Part shown: positions 35,401-46,617 of the stretch, piece after piece
Layout: each line of letters begins with the position of its first letter
How positions within the stretch are numbered: position 1 is the first letter of the stretch
Assembly: GCA_032358255.1 (NCBI GenBank)
Contig: JAULBX010000115.1
Location: 62,001 to 126,000, forward strand
Direction: 5' to 3'
DNA: 64,000 nucleotides
Origin: Heterotrichella gracilis
Lineage: Eukaryota > Sar > Xanthophyceae > Tribonematales > Xanthonemataceae
Notes under the pieces: model-generated
What the model was told of the DNA's origin: nothing
What the model saw: the letters and a program-made list of their open reading frames with translations, nothing else
The model's database searches: none
Program-made: the position numbers and the translations under genes

Positions 35401-36244
35401 GGACCGCAGGGGCGGGGAGCGGGTAGGGGACAGGGTGCGCGTGGAGTGGGGGGATGCCCGCCAAAAGCTGGCGCAGCACCAGGGCCAAATCGACTTTCTG
35501 TTCCTGGATGGCCTACCCAAGGAGTACCTCGAGTACCTCCAAGCTGCCGAGCCCCACCTGAGGCCAGGTATGTGTGTGGTGGTGCATAACCATGCAGAAC
35601 CTGTAGGGTATTTGCCATTTGAATACTCTCCATGGTTGTTTGTCAGTCCCAAGTAGGTGCATCCACAGGGAGAAGGATCGAAGGCCTGCAACCTGTCTGT
35701 GTTTGATCGAAGTGCATTGGTGCCGCGCCACCCCTTCGTCTGCTGTGAATACTGCGGGGTATGGGGTGGCTTTTGTGCTGCGGGAAGGTCCAGAGGGGGC
35801 TTGCGTTACTGTGGTTATTGTTATTGTTAATATTGGCCCACTTTCAGCATTGCCAAGGCTTGCATCACCCCCGGGGCATGCGTGTGTCACAGTGCCTGCT
35901 CCTACCACATCTCTAGAACCACGCAAAGCAAGCCAACCATTGCCACTCTAGTCAATAACTGCCTCTTAGAAAGAAGAAGAAAGAAAGGAAGGGAACGCCC
36001 AAGAGGCCTCTTACCCCATCAACCCCTTGACCCTAACTCTGAAAGCATAATAATCATTTCACTTGTCTGTACAGGCGCCACTGTTGTGGCTGACAACGCT
36101 GGTGTGTTTGCCGGGGGCGGCCTCAAGCCCTACCTTGAGTATGTGCGCAGCAGCCCCCGCTACAGCAGCCGCTACATTGAGTCCAGCCTGGAGTGGCGGG
36201 ATGATGTGCCTGACGGGATGGAGGTGTCCACCTTCTTGGGGTGA
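32431..36244 (+). CDS. DUF3493 membrane domain fused to a COMT-like SAM methyltransferase, probably plastid
   Basis: 393 residues from exons 32431-32617, 32847-32925, 33299-33395, 33826-33960, 34358-34543, 34768-34917, 35390-35567, 36075-36244; phases agree. Residues 1 to about 62 are Arg/Ser-rich, like a chloroplast transit peptide. About 90-165 resembles DUF3493, known from LPA1/REP27 photosystem II assembly factors: two hydrophobic helices (LRLLFFAGSGVSCLIASLLA and TLVVDLVGLATFACLYVVD) with a short loop, then a charged segment. The C-terminal half is a Rossmann methyltransferase of the catechol-O-methyltransferase type: VVEVGTLCGYSALLIAQAL (SAM loop), TTIESD, IDFLFLDGL, ATVVADNAG. Its substrate is unknown. 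The exon 6 donor is GC (CAG, then GCAAGT) if exon 7 begins at 35390; a GT donor at 34922 with an acceptor at 35369 would also keep frame and add seven residues. Introns 4 and 6 carry exon-edge copies. Confidence 0.82.
33929..34035 (+). repeat. Duplicated exon 4 end with TTTAGGG filler
   Basis: The exon 4 end (from about 33929, GGCACAGGAGCGGGTGGAGA) is echoed at 33996-34035 as GGCGCAGGAGCCGGTGCAGG and following bases. Between them directly after the donor is GTTTAGGGTTTTAGGGTT. Confidence 0.85.
34888..35081 (+). repeat. Three copies of the exon 6 end with TTTAGGG filler
   Basis: GTGCTGGTGGCCATGCGTTT plus CCTGTGGCAGGCA (true exon end, from 34888) recurs at 34969-35007 and 35042-35081, nearly identical. 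The two spacers contain TAGGGTTTAGGG and GTTTAGGGTG. All three copies retain the potential splice donor region. Confidence 0.95.
35228..35392 (+). repeat. Degenerate repeats of an acceptor-like unit before exon 7
   Basis: Units resembling CACAATCCCAGGCCATGTGC recur about five times with spacing of 25-40 bases up to the true acceptor at 35389. It appears to be the acceptor-side counterpart of the donor-edge copies in the same intron, but the copies are diverged. Confidence 0.5.
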
Positions 36245-37482
36245 AAGCACATCCATAGCAAGGGGGCAGGCACTTGTGCAGCCCAGTCGGTGCAGTGCCA
36301 CGCTGCCACAGTGGCCTCGGAGCTGGAGCTGGTTGCAGTGGTCGCATCCACGCCATGTGGCCATGATGGATGATCCCTGAATGTGTCATGGCCCGTACCG
36401 GCGCCGGCGTATACGAAGGTTCTTAGACAACATATGCATGCGGTGGTCTATTGTTACATAACGGAACGTAACGGTTCAACCAACCAAAGCTGACCAGTTC
36501 TCATTGATACTCCAATGCATGCTGAAAAAGGGTCACCGATGATCCATTATTTTTGTCAGAAACGTAACACTTCAACCTGCCATGCTGAGGTGCAGTGCAG
36601 TGTGCCCAGCTTGGCTGAGCCACTGAAGTACAATCCCGCTACGATCGATAAAGCAAAAGGATGCTTAATTTGATACATCATGCCACATGCGCATACATGG
36701 CACTGCAAACTACCCTCAAGGCTTTGCAATGTCCCTATTGCAGCAGGGATGATCAATCAAAGCCAGACCCTGGCAGTACGAGCAGCTGGTGGCAGTCTAT
36801 CACATATAAATACTACACCACTGTGCACGCTGTTTTTTTTTTTTCAATCTTGAAGTCATGAACTGCAAACTGGGTGCTGAAGTGCTAGCTACCAGGTATG
36901 AGATGCTGTTGAATTTCACGAGTATCGGCAGGTCCTGTATACATGTCTGGCAAAGAGCGCTCTAGGCGCATAAAAAATGATATCTGTTGGCTGGGAACAC
37001 ACGCAGCGGCTGCATGCTGAACCAGTGCACCAAGGTACATGCTGGATACTGGAAACAGATGCAGACAGCTGTGTCTGGGGATAGCCAACTCCCCAGGCCC
37101 TTCTCCGTTGAAAAAATTCAATGACGTATCCCCATTGGATGAACAGAAGACGAAAAGAGAGGATATCATATCCTGGCGACAGATTGGGTCAAGCTAGTTT
37201 GCTCTCGCCCGCTACCATCAGCAGGAGCCTCAACATATCGAATGGATAGCAACCTACAGCCCACCACCTGAGACCGTTCTACAAAAACATGGCGTGTCAA
37301 ACTGCCAGCAATTTGATGAGCACCAAAAAAATCAAGTGCGCCCACCACCTTAAGGGACGCACGCCAACAAATAACAGCCTGGCCCATGAATCCCACATGG
37401 GGAGGATAACCCTACACCGTTGCGGGTGCATCCTTGAAAAATGCGAATTTGAGCACGCGCTGCCCCTCCCTATGAACCTGCT
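36245..37482. other. Intergenic between convergent genes
   Basis: It holds the 3' untranslated regions of the methyltransferase fusion (plus) and the JmjC gene (minus). A run of 13 T lies at about 36832-36844. No exon or RNA gene is evident. Confidence 0.5.
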
Positions 37483-40352
37483 TCAGCACGCCTCCCCTGG
37501 CCCCTGACTCCCCACCCGCTCCACCTCATCCGCCTCCAGACCCTCTGCCAGCATCCGCAGCCGCTTAGGCACATGGCCCCCACCCTGCGCCATGCGCATC
37601 AGCAGCACGCTGGTGGCGGCCTGGATGGTGGTTGGGTGGCAGAAGGCGCTCAGCACACTGCTGGCGCCGCAGCCCTGGGGGATGTCTGTGCGCAGCGGCA
37701 GGTTAGGCCCCTCGAGGGGGCATGCGGGCAGGAGGGACTGGTCGCAGCACTCTTGCATGCTGGCCTCTACGGCTGACAGCGTGTCGGCGGGTGGCCAGAG
37801 GGTTTCCTTAGGGTTCAGGAGGGGCTTCCGGGCGCTGGAGCACTCATCCTCCTCAGGTACCTGATAGATATACAGAAAACATTTCACAAATCCTGCTTGC
37901 GATGGCAATTCATTGGGACTTATGCGAGCACATCTTACATCTTACACAGTTCGAAAATCAAACTATTCATTCTACATGTCAATGTGACGGAAATGCTAAT
38001 ATTCATGATAAGGGACGAACCACTGAAAAAACCTTGCTGCCAAACAGTGCAATTGCGCGCCTGCCATGTCAAGTTCAGCAGGGTGGTGCATCAGGCATAG
38101 CGCCATTGCGTACAAAACCGCCACTTGCTTACAACTGACTACCATGCAGAACGCAAAATACTGAGCAAGTGCGACCCCTCTTGCTCAACAGCGCACAGTG
38201 GCTCATCCACCCACCTCTCTCCTGTGCCTCTTCCTGCACTCCCCTTCCTCCTGAGAGTCCTGCCAGGTGAGGAATGCGCCCACCACGCAGCGCACCAGCG
38301 ATTCGCCTACCCGGTCCAGCGGGTCAGAGGAGTGGTCCACCCACAGGTTGACACTGATGGATGGCTCCAGGCAGCGAACCTGGAACAGAGAGACGTGTCG
38401 GAACCATTTGCATTTGGTGGGGGTGGAAATGGAATAAAAAGAACAGGTTGCGGACAGGGCAGATTGCATGGCAGGACGACAACCATCTGAGCTATGACGC
38501 AATCACTCTTACTGAGTTACATGCACCCAGGCGCCCACAAACAGCTGCATATCCCACAAGCCTGGCAACGGCGGCACGGCATTTTTAATGCAAAGCGCAA
38601 ATGCTCCTCCCACCACAAGCGCCGCCCCCTCCAACACCCATCCCCCCCCCACACACACACACACGCACCTCATGCCACCAGTGCTTGGGCACCACCAGCA
38701 CCTCCCCTGGCCGCAGCTCCACCTTGTACCCCTTGAGCCCCCGCAGCGCCTGCGCGTCGCCCGCCAGCGCCGCCACGTCAGCGTTAGAGTACACCGACGA
38801 CTCCTCGTAGGGCAGCCGGGTGGGCGCCAGGTGGCAGGAGGCGCCAGGTGGCACCAGGAGCCACTCCTTGCGCCCGCACAGCTGCGCCACCACGTTCATG
38901 CCATAGGTGTCGTAGTGGAGGGCGGTGCCGGCGCCCTCAGTGCCCAGCCAGAACACGCTCTCTGCGCTGTGGTTGGTCAGACCTAGAGTGGACCAGTCGA
39001 CTGCAGAGTAGGCTGCGTCGGCGTGCTCGGCGAAGATCTGCGGCAGGGTGGGGGGCATGGTTGGGCGGTTTTCGGGAGGTGAGTGGGACAGGTCAGTGCT
39101 TCCTGCAGCAAGTGCCATTCACCTCCCAAAAGCCACACTTGCTGTAAGGACCTCTCAAGAGGCATGTCAGATCAAGGCTTTGGGTGTACACGCGCTAGTA
39201 GACGGGTGGCAGATCAAGTAACGTGTAATCATTACACCAGGGCTTTCACCATAAAGACATTCAAGGTTTTGTGTACCTGGTGGAAGTATGCATAGTCCAA
39301 GTAGCCCCAGTACTCGGAGGGGGGGAAGGCGGCCAAGCTGTGCGGCGATGGGGGGTTGCTCGCCGTTGGCAGGGTGCCTGTGAGGACACGCGCGAGCGCT
39401 CAGGACGGGTAACACCGCACAGCTGGGTATGACCGGGCACTTTGTGCCATGAGAGGTAGCAAAGCCTTGGTTTAGTTGGATTGAAACACAATAGGCATGA
39501 AGGAGCGGTTTGGCTATGGTACATATGCAGAGGGCAGCGGCAGGAGGGCCACCTGGTGGGTATCCTCCAGGCAAAGCATACAGGAAAGCAATAATATAAG
39601 GGCAAGCACGTGGGGCGCCTGCTGTGCACACCCTCAATGCATACGGGCATGGGCATAGGCAGGTGCGCAAGCGCAGGCCTACCTTGGGCCCATTGGACGA
39701 AGTCAGAGAGCAAGCAGGTGCAGCTGCAGGTGTCCGCCTCCCAAGGCACGGAACCAGCCTGCGGGAGGTATAGGAGGGCCTTGTGAGACAGGGCACGTGA
39801 ACTCTGGCAGAGGTAAAACTATCATCCGTGGGCATTGTGCACCAAGTTGGGTATGCACAACCCTGCTTGCACACGCGCTGGTGGTCGTGATCTGTGCCAC
39901 GGTGCGTATAACAACCAGTGCACCGCAGGCTTTCCACCAGGGAGTTGGCGGTTGCGCACCTGCTTCTTCCCTAGCCTCACTTTGACCTGCAGGTTGCCAT
40001 GAGTTGAGGCCAACAGTTCGGGCGTCCAAGTCCTCGCGGGCCAGCAGACAAGCGCCCCCTGTGCAACAACGTTCAATCAAAGAAGTTCGAAATGCAAATA
40101 GAGTGATTTCCTGGTGCGCCGCGGCGATGGTGCGGTCCAGAGCGGCACAGTCAGGAATGCCAAGAGTTGGCGAAACACGTAACCTACTTCGGCGGCCGGG
40201 TTCCAACCACACTGAGCGCAACAAGACGGACAGGCACTCAAGGCGCTATACTGATTCCAGCCTCTGAAAAAGTTTACGCACTTCAGCCAACGCTGATGCC
40301 TGATGATTCGAGGTTTCAGATCAGGCAGGAAATGACCTGGGTTTGAGCTCAT
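37483..40352 (-). CDS. HSPBAP1-like JmjC-domain protein
   Basis: Predicted Fe(II)/2-oxoglutarate oxygenase of the cupin-8/JmjC group, closest in pattern to animal HSPBAP1. Exons (minus): 40352-40188 (proposed), 40058-39960, 39758-39683, 39377-39277, 39037-38669, 38379-38215, 37860-37483; phases agree. About 395 residues are well supported plus 55 from the proposed first exon. Motifs: ALVCWPARTWTPELL near the start, SEYWGYLDYAYFHQ, the iron ligands HYD in ALHYDTYGMN, the partner PTRLPYEESSVYS, and the third ligand in VVPKHWWHEV. ISVNLWVD follows, as in HSPBAP1. The last exon ends with a helical segment (SAFCHPTTIQAATSVLLMR) that matches the HSPBAP1 C-terminal helix. The substrate is unknown. 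The first exon rests only on phase and a fair GTAGGT donor. A GT microsatellite abuts the exon 5 donor. Confidence 0.85.
38645..38665. repeat. CA/GT microsatellite beside a splice donor
   Basis: A run of C followed by (CA)n ends within about 4 bases of the JmjC exon 5 donor; in the transcript it reads (GU)n then G-rich. Confidence 0.85.
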
Positions 40353-41254
40353 GCCGGAACCATCACCATCACCGCCCAAGACTGCAGCAAACCACTCAGC
40401 ACAAGCTGGAAAGGCACGAAAAGGCTTTCGAAGACGACACTGTCCTCAATTGGACCGCAAAAGCTTTGCTTGTTGGTGTTCCGGAAAACGACACCATTTG
40501 CGGCGAATGACCTCGACATCACGGGGCTTGGCAAGGACACCGACACCAACTCACCTCAAGTATGAACGGAGTTGAACACTTTTCCAAGTGCCCAGGGCGC
40601 AGCGACTGTACAAACTGACGCCGGTCTATCTCCATTCAGCTTGATGCTGAACCCACCGAGTTGCTGGGTGTTGAATGCACACACACGCACTACGGGAACA
40701 GGTGTCCAGGCATTAAAGTTACCAACGTCTGTGCAGCACTCTGTCACAAAGGCGGTGTTAGTTTGGGCCGCTTTCCCTACAAGTTTGGCCTGTTTATGTC
40801 GTTCAGTTGTGGTGTATTTTGAACGTTCAGCACCTTTCGTCACTCTGCTGCCCTTTTCCACCTGGACAGTCAAAAATTTCAACCTCAAGTTTGTAGGTGA
40901 CGTCCGCAGCGTCAGCACCCTGGTGCCACACCATCAACCACACCTGATGCGTCACAGTAACCTACTCTGCTCGTTCCTTGCAGCAGATCGGTGCACGGTG
41001 CTTGGCGTGGGTGGTTCAATTCGCAACAGGGAGGTGAATCCATGTGGGCACATGCACGCATGCACTGCAGCAAACGACGTGCCGTGTGCCGTAGCACGAC
41101 AGGCCACCACCTAATCTTTCCACAAGTTACTATACGAAGCATCGTGGGCCCGGTCTGTCCATATTTGCCCATAGCTACCTACCTGTATGTCAAGGTCTCC
41201 CTAGGGAAGTAGTCCACCACCTAGCCACCACCCACAAGTGCTATCAATGCCAGC
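40353..41254. other. Divergent intergenic region between JmjC gene and small membrane protein
   Basis: It should contain both promoters. Long frames exist on both strands (plus 40645-41114, minus 40556-40918), but neither shows a family, targeting signal or splice structure that I can support. Confidence 0.45.
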
Positions 41255-41863
41255 ATGAGTACTCCTGCGGGCAACCCCTCCAACCAGGAGTACCTTGAGC
41301 GTATTGAAAAGCGGCAAGGCAAAGCCAACTTCTTTTATCTGTGGCCCATAGCCCTAGGTGAGCGCAAACCTAGTTCAGTCACCTGTTAGTCACCTACAGC
41401 TAGCTTGTCTCCGCGTGTTTTAAATTTGCGCCTAACCCCCGGCCCCCCTGTGCAGCGCCTATGATACCACTGATTGGGCTGGCTTTCAAGTGAGTTTTGG
41501 GGTGCAAATGACACTCCTGCTTGCTGCGGCCTTGCTCTGAGTGTGCAGCAAACCACGCCACCCTGCACTGACAACGCCCCCTGCTCTGACAACGCCATAG
41601 CCCCTTCGTAGCAAGCCACTGCATCAAGGATGCCAATCAAACTGTTACAACACCCACCATCGACGCACCAAGCCGTTTTCTGCTAATGTACATCAGCTGC
41701 TGGTGTCAAGCCTCCTCCAATCCCAAAACTTGACTCGCTATGGTGGCCGCTGTGCAGGAAGCAGCCAAAAGTGCGCAACGCTTTGATAGGCGTCACAGGC
41801 CTTGCAGTGCTTGTCGGGGCACACTCAGCAGCCCTGTCATCCTCATCAGACATCACCAAGTGA
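41255..41863 (+). CDS. Small two-helix membrane protein, unnamed
   Basis: Three short exons, 41255-41357, 41456-41489 and 41758-41863, join in phase with good GT-AG signals to give an 80-residue protein. The first 24 residues are polar (MSTPAGNPSNQEYLERIEKR). A hydrophobic helix (FFYLWPIALAPMIPLIGLAF, about 26-45) follows, then a basic loop KKKQPKVRN, then a second hydrophobic helix (ALIGVTGLAVLVGAHSAAL, about 54-72), and a Ser-rich tail. The middle exon is only 34 bases. I do not recognise the family. The pattern would suit a small subunit of a membrane complex or a contact-site protein, but that is a guess. It would be missed by a simple open-frame scan. Confidence 0.75.
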
Positions 41864-42015
41864 GGCTACGAACTTGAACACTATCATAACACAGCTATCA
41901 TATTACCCATGGCGCCCCGCCATGATATCAACTCCTATTGTACACAAATCAGCATGCTGTGCAAGCGATAGCTAGCAGCACCTCATATCAACCTATACCA
42001 CACTTGGCCAGGCCA

Positions 42016-43980
42016 TCAGCGGGAGGCTGTAGTGCTGCCACCTGGTGCCAGCCGGGCAGCATAGTAGTCGGCCGGGGCGATGTCGTGCGCTCCGCCATAG
42101 AAGTCAAGCAGGCGCACATGCTCCACCTCCATCTCATAGCTGCAATAACATCACGACAACCAGTCAGCACCAGGCGGTGCCATTGCGTTGCACCACAGCG
42201 CACAAAAGGCTCAGCACCCATGCACCACAGCGCACCAGCTCAAAGGGCACATGGGTTTAATGGCAGCACATCCACTGCGGCACACAGCGGAGGGAGGTAT
42301 GCCGCAGATGCTGGGCAGGACCAGGAGTGCATGCAGCAGCTCACATGTGGAAGCCGTGCCCCGCAGGCCAGGTGGCCATTGCCGGGTGGCGGGAGAAGAG
42401 CGCGTGCTGCGCCTCCTCGATGCCCTTGGGTGGCACTCGCAGCACGGGGCCCGATAGGGATACCTTGGCGCAGGTGGGGTCCTGCACAGATGCAGGGGGC
42501 AATTGGGTGCTGAATGGCAACGGCGGATTGGTCCTGCATGCACCACGTGGCAGAGGGAGTTTGGTGAATGCAGTCGAGGGGGAGGAGGCCATGTCCCAGC
42601 TGGGTGTGTTTCACTTTGGAGGGAGTACATTGTCAAAGTGGGTGTGCATACAGTCAAACGCTTAGGCCATGTTGGTTTGGGGTGGCAAATACACATACAG
42701 GCAGGGCAGTAATGGGCACAGTGCTGTGATTTGCAATCAGTAGGCAGTCTCCCACCTCTCAAGTCCTGCAAATTTCCCCTCATCCCCAATGTACAAGTTT
42801 TACCTAATTTACTACCGTATTGCACTATAATGGGAGATGTGATGGCAGAAGGCGATACTTGGTTGGGATGCCATTGCCACAGATTTATTGTATTGCTTTT
42901 ACTGCGCACCTCTGGATCTGTCCCGCCACATGCACCCACTAGCTGAGCCTCGCACACTGACAGGGTGGCATTGGGGTTGGCCTGCACAAGTTCAATGCTT
43001 CTCAAGCTGCTGGGCAGAAACATAGAAAGGAAGGGGACGCACAGAGGCGGCTGGCTGCTGGGCACACTATGTAATGCAGCAGAGTTGTATACATGCCATT
43101 TGGGATCATGGGATGCTCCGCCAGGCATCTGGTGTATGGTGTATGGCGCTTGCAGCGTGAGGTATGTATGCCGCTGCCCCACGTGCAGCACCGTCAAGTT
43201 TTCAGCACCTGTAGGTCGAAAGCCGTGGCATCCATGGGGGTGAGGTAGAAGATCAGGCGCCCACTGGGCTGGTCCAACGAGCCATCGCTGTAAGACACCA
43301 CACCCCTGCAGGAATGGCGCATGTCCTCTCAAATACCGGTGGTTTGCTTATGCTCTTGTAAAGCTGACATACAAGTGTCTGCCGTGCGCAACTCAGTGTC
43401 GCGCACTCTCTGCTTAATCTGATGGCAAAGAATTGGTATTCATAGGCCAAGACCATCTTTGTTGCTAAAGGCTGATGCACGTGGTAGGCACAGCGTTGAC
43501 GTGCCACGTGCACTTGTTTATCACAAGTGGGGTACAGGTCTTCCCACCGCCCGCCTTATATAATAACCGTCCGATCACGGTAGTGTAAACATTTTACCCA
43601 TATGGCATGCCGCTGAGATGCCTGCTTATGGTGGCCAGGGTGCCCCAGTCATTTTCGTGCACAAGCCAGCGTGCCATGTCAGCAAAGGCGGTGTGGGAAG
43701 GCCTGCAGTGGGCAAGGTGAAAGATGTTCAGTTGTTGCACTGCTGTGCCATGTGAAAGATGCTGCCGCGGCTGTGACAAATGCTGGTGGCATGCGCCGGA
43801 ACACACAGGATAAATGTTTTGCATAGCTCAAGCTAAAGGCTTTTGGGAAGAAGGTGAAGCGTACCTTGGAAAAGAGGGCTTGTGGGCCTGTTGTTGGGCG
43901 CTGCTAGGCACGAGCACTGCAGCAAGTGTAATGCACAGCACAACACTCCTTCTTGAGATCCAATATAAGACCCCGTACAT
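42016..43980 (-). CDS. CREG-family secreted protein (flavin-binding split-barrel fold)
   Basis: 216 residues from six exons (minus): 43980-43865, 43702-43598, 43305-43209, 42981-42910, 42481-42345, 42139-42016; all phases agree. CREG (cellular repressor of E1A-stimulated genes) is a secreted or lysosomal glycoprotein in animals; the fold resembles pyridoxamine-phosphate oxidases. Exon 1 encodes a signal peptide (hydrophobic core VVLCITLAAVLVPSSA). Family blocks follow in order: ARWLVHENDWGTLATIS, GVVSYSDGS, GRLIFYLTPMDATAFDLQ, NPNATLSVCEAQ, SLSGPVLRVPP, ALFSRHPAMATWPAGHGF, and VRLLDFYGGAHDIAPADYY at the end. NAT is a potential N-glycosylation site. Two Cys (CEAQLVGAC) and one in DPTC may pair, as in animal CREG. 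The likely location is vacuole or outside the cell; function in algae is unknown. Confidence 0.92.
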
Positions 43981-44622
43981 TTTTGCTCCAATACGTTTCA
44001 GCTGAGAATTAGGGTGTGAGTGTCAGGCTTGAAAAGACAACATCTGGCCAACACACCAGAGCTTTCGGAGGGCTAAGCTTTCGGAGGGGCTATACATGCA
44101 TGTCAGCTTTGTAACAAAAGTTATACAAACGTTGCTAGCTTCAGATCTTTATGCACCTCTAGGCGCTTTCATCGCTTCACCCCGCTAACTACTACGTAGG
44201 CCAGGTGGTAGCTTGGGCACTTGCATGTATATGCGTGCACTCTATCGCATATGCGTGCGTGTGTATTATTCGAAGTTGTCGACCACCTAGTCGATGCAGC
44301 CTCGTATTGGACAGGTTGGGACTTGGGAGCGGCCGCATGCATACACAATCGATTCACTAACTGAAACGAAGCCAACGTCGCCCAGTGAAGCGGTGCCAGT
44401 TGGCTGCAGCTGCATGCTGGTCTCAAGTGCCTGTCGCCAGGTGGCGATGCTTCTCTGCTTGCAGCAGCTGCCTGAAGCCCACCGTTGACAACTCTTGCAA
44501 GATTGGGTGCATATATACCGCTGTTTCGACGACTTTGTGTATCCGGCGGACTCTCCTGCACATCCAATTTTGCTTCAACAAACACTCATAGTGCCAATAT
44601 CGCCCACCTCCTCGAAACCACA
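43981..44622. other. Divergent intergenic region
   Basis: It lies between the CREG start (minus) and the start of the next gene (plus) and should carry both promoters. A short repeat GCTTTCGGAGGG(G)CTA occurs twice at about 44060-44092. I see nothing else. Confidence 0.45.
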
Positions 44623-45532
44623 ATGGGTCTCAAGGAACGCCGTGCTCTGAAGGACTTCCAGGAGAACAAGTTTCCAGGCCTGCAGACTCAGATACAGGTA
44701 CCTTTTTCTGGAGTTCCCTGCACTAAACCACCGTCACCCCAAGGAACCCACCTGAAGTTGAGTTTGTTGGGGAGCTGCGTGTATGTGCCAACCCGGAAGG
44801 GTACCTTGCAGCGTAAGGGGCCTCGCTCCTTTATCACCCACACTGCTTGTACCTGCGTGTGTGAATAGTCCATATATTTGCGCGTTGAAGCGACCAGTTT
44901 ATCCCGAGCCTCACTCACTGGCTCAGATTATGCATGCTGACGTTAACCCGGCCTCTTGTGCGCAGGACGCTATTGGGTTCCTAGTGGAGGTCGAGGTGGA
45001 GTGGGCTACCCTGGTGGAGGACGAACGTGACTTCCTACAGGTAAAACATCACAAGTTGCTTTGACTCAAGTTTTTCTGCTTAAATTTTACACCCAGTACC
45101 GTAACAGGTTGGTCTAGCCTGCAAAGTGCGTGATGCACGAATGCCACGTTGCACAATGCAGTGCACTGCTTGGCACAACCAAATTCATTGGTTGCCCCAG
45201 GTGTTCCAGACGTGTTCAGAAATTCGAACACTTTGTTAATCCAAAGCTACTCTTTGCAGGCAACGCAGTTTGCTGACAACTGGGAGCAAGTATATTTCCT
45301 GCCTGCCATCGAGGCATTCAAGGAGATAGCAGCGGATGACATGGGCAAGGAGGCGCTGCAGGAGTGCGTCAAGAAGGTGGTTATCAAGAACACGTCGGAC
45401 AACTACAACGGTGACCATTGGGCAACCCTTGCAGAGGGCGTGCTGGTGCTGGACCACTCGCCCAGCAAGAACATGCACGCGAGCAACATCAGGAAGATGT
45501 CGCTGCAGGCGCTCTTGGAGAAGAGCCTGTGA
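44623..45532 (+). CDS. Conserved-looking 140-residue soluble protein, unnamed
   Basis: Exons 44623-44697, 44966-45040 and 45260-45532 join in phase 0 with clear GT-AG sites and give 140 residues. The protein begins MGLKERRALKDFQENKFPGL, then has a VEVEVEW strand, an acidic helix, and a block ADDMGKEALQECVKKVVIKN, ending NIRKMSLQALLEKSL. No signal, transit or membrane segment is visible. The composition is that of a compact alpha/beta protein. I have a general impression of similarity to small uncharacterised bacterial proteins that share the DDMGKEAL pattern, but I cannot confirm it. No function is offered. Confidence 0.8.
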
Positions 45533-46617
45533 TGCCCGACTTGTCTCAGCAGCAGTAGTTACCCTGTTATAACTATGAATGGATGGCGTATGATACATGC
45601 ATAGACATACAGTTGTGTGAACCTATTTTACCCCGGAGGTTGCCGGGCACTTTTATCAATCAATCTCTGGCATCTTTCTGCTTGTTTGATTAATGCACGT
45701 ACACAAACTCTGTATCAAGCTACCTCTGCGATTTGTATGTTGATTTTTTGTCATTCCACCTTACAACCAACAACAAATGTGAACCAATCCTATGTTTTGA
45801 TCGTTCCTGGTGACAATTTCCCCACCTTGACATCGGGTTTATCCCCATCAACAACTTCTGATTAAAAGAAAGCGGTAATGCTGCTGTAACAATATCTTCC
45901 AAGCATGGAGCTGAACACTGGGTGCATCCCCTGAGGCTGCGGTCCTCCCCTATCAAGGCTGATGTTGTGCCCCTTGCCGAGCTTAACATCACATGTCTTC
46001 AGCTATATCCAATAATCGCATACTGCACATTGAAATGGCACTCGCTGCATTGCAGACATTGCTGTGCAGTGCAGACAGCGCTTGCGCTTGAGGTTATGCC
46101 TGGTGTTCGAGAGAGCAAGTGTTTGCCCAGCACATTCACTGATGCACCATGCCCAGCACTGCCACCAAGCCACGCACCATTATTTTTTGATGATCTTTGA
46201 ACCATTTTCTCCTGCAAGATGTGGTGGGATGGCGCACCTCTTTGAATGCGCCTGCTCAAGGAGGGCGGGGGGGCGTTTCAAGTGGACGGGGTTTCACGTG
46301 GACGAAATTATGACATAATTTTCCTAGCTGACCTTCGAGTCGTCGCCACGATTTTCAAAAAAAAATTGTGGCAGTTCAAAAACTTGGCTAGGGTTGCGGT
46401 GTCAACGACCCATTCCTCCTAGATCAGCTGATCCAGCGGTATTGTTCACTGAGGTTGTGTAGTGCAAGGTACCCTGCGACGCCTCCGGTCCCAATTCGTG
46501 CAATACGCCTGGTTGGGTGCAACCCTAGCTAAGCGCAGTCCAATTGTGTCGACCAAGGGTGGCTGCATACGCCAGAGTTGCGTCCAAACAAAGCAGACTG
46601 AGGTACCCTCTGTACCC
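45533..46617. other. Intergenic upstream of the F-box gene
   Basis: It holds the 3' region of the preceding gene and the promoter of the F-box/LRR gene, both on plus. The F-box reading frame remains open back to 46462 but without an ATG before 46618, so 5' coding sequence could extend here through an unseen exon. Confidence 0.45.

Noticed and set aside
36832-36844. Run of T as a retrotransposon tail
   Set aside because: No element body, target duplication or reverse-transcriptase frame adjoins it; probably a simple homopolymer.
40556-41114. Overlapping long frames on both strands upstream of the small membrane protein
   Set aside because: Neither strand shows a domain, targeting signal or conserved block; length alone is expected in GC-rich DNA.
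46462-46617. Upstream extension of the F-box protein
   Set aside because: The frame is open but has no ATG; it could be part of the gene only through an unseen upstream exon.
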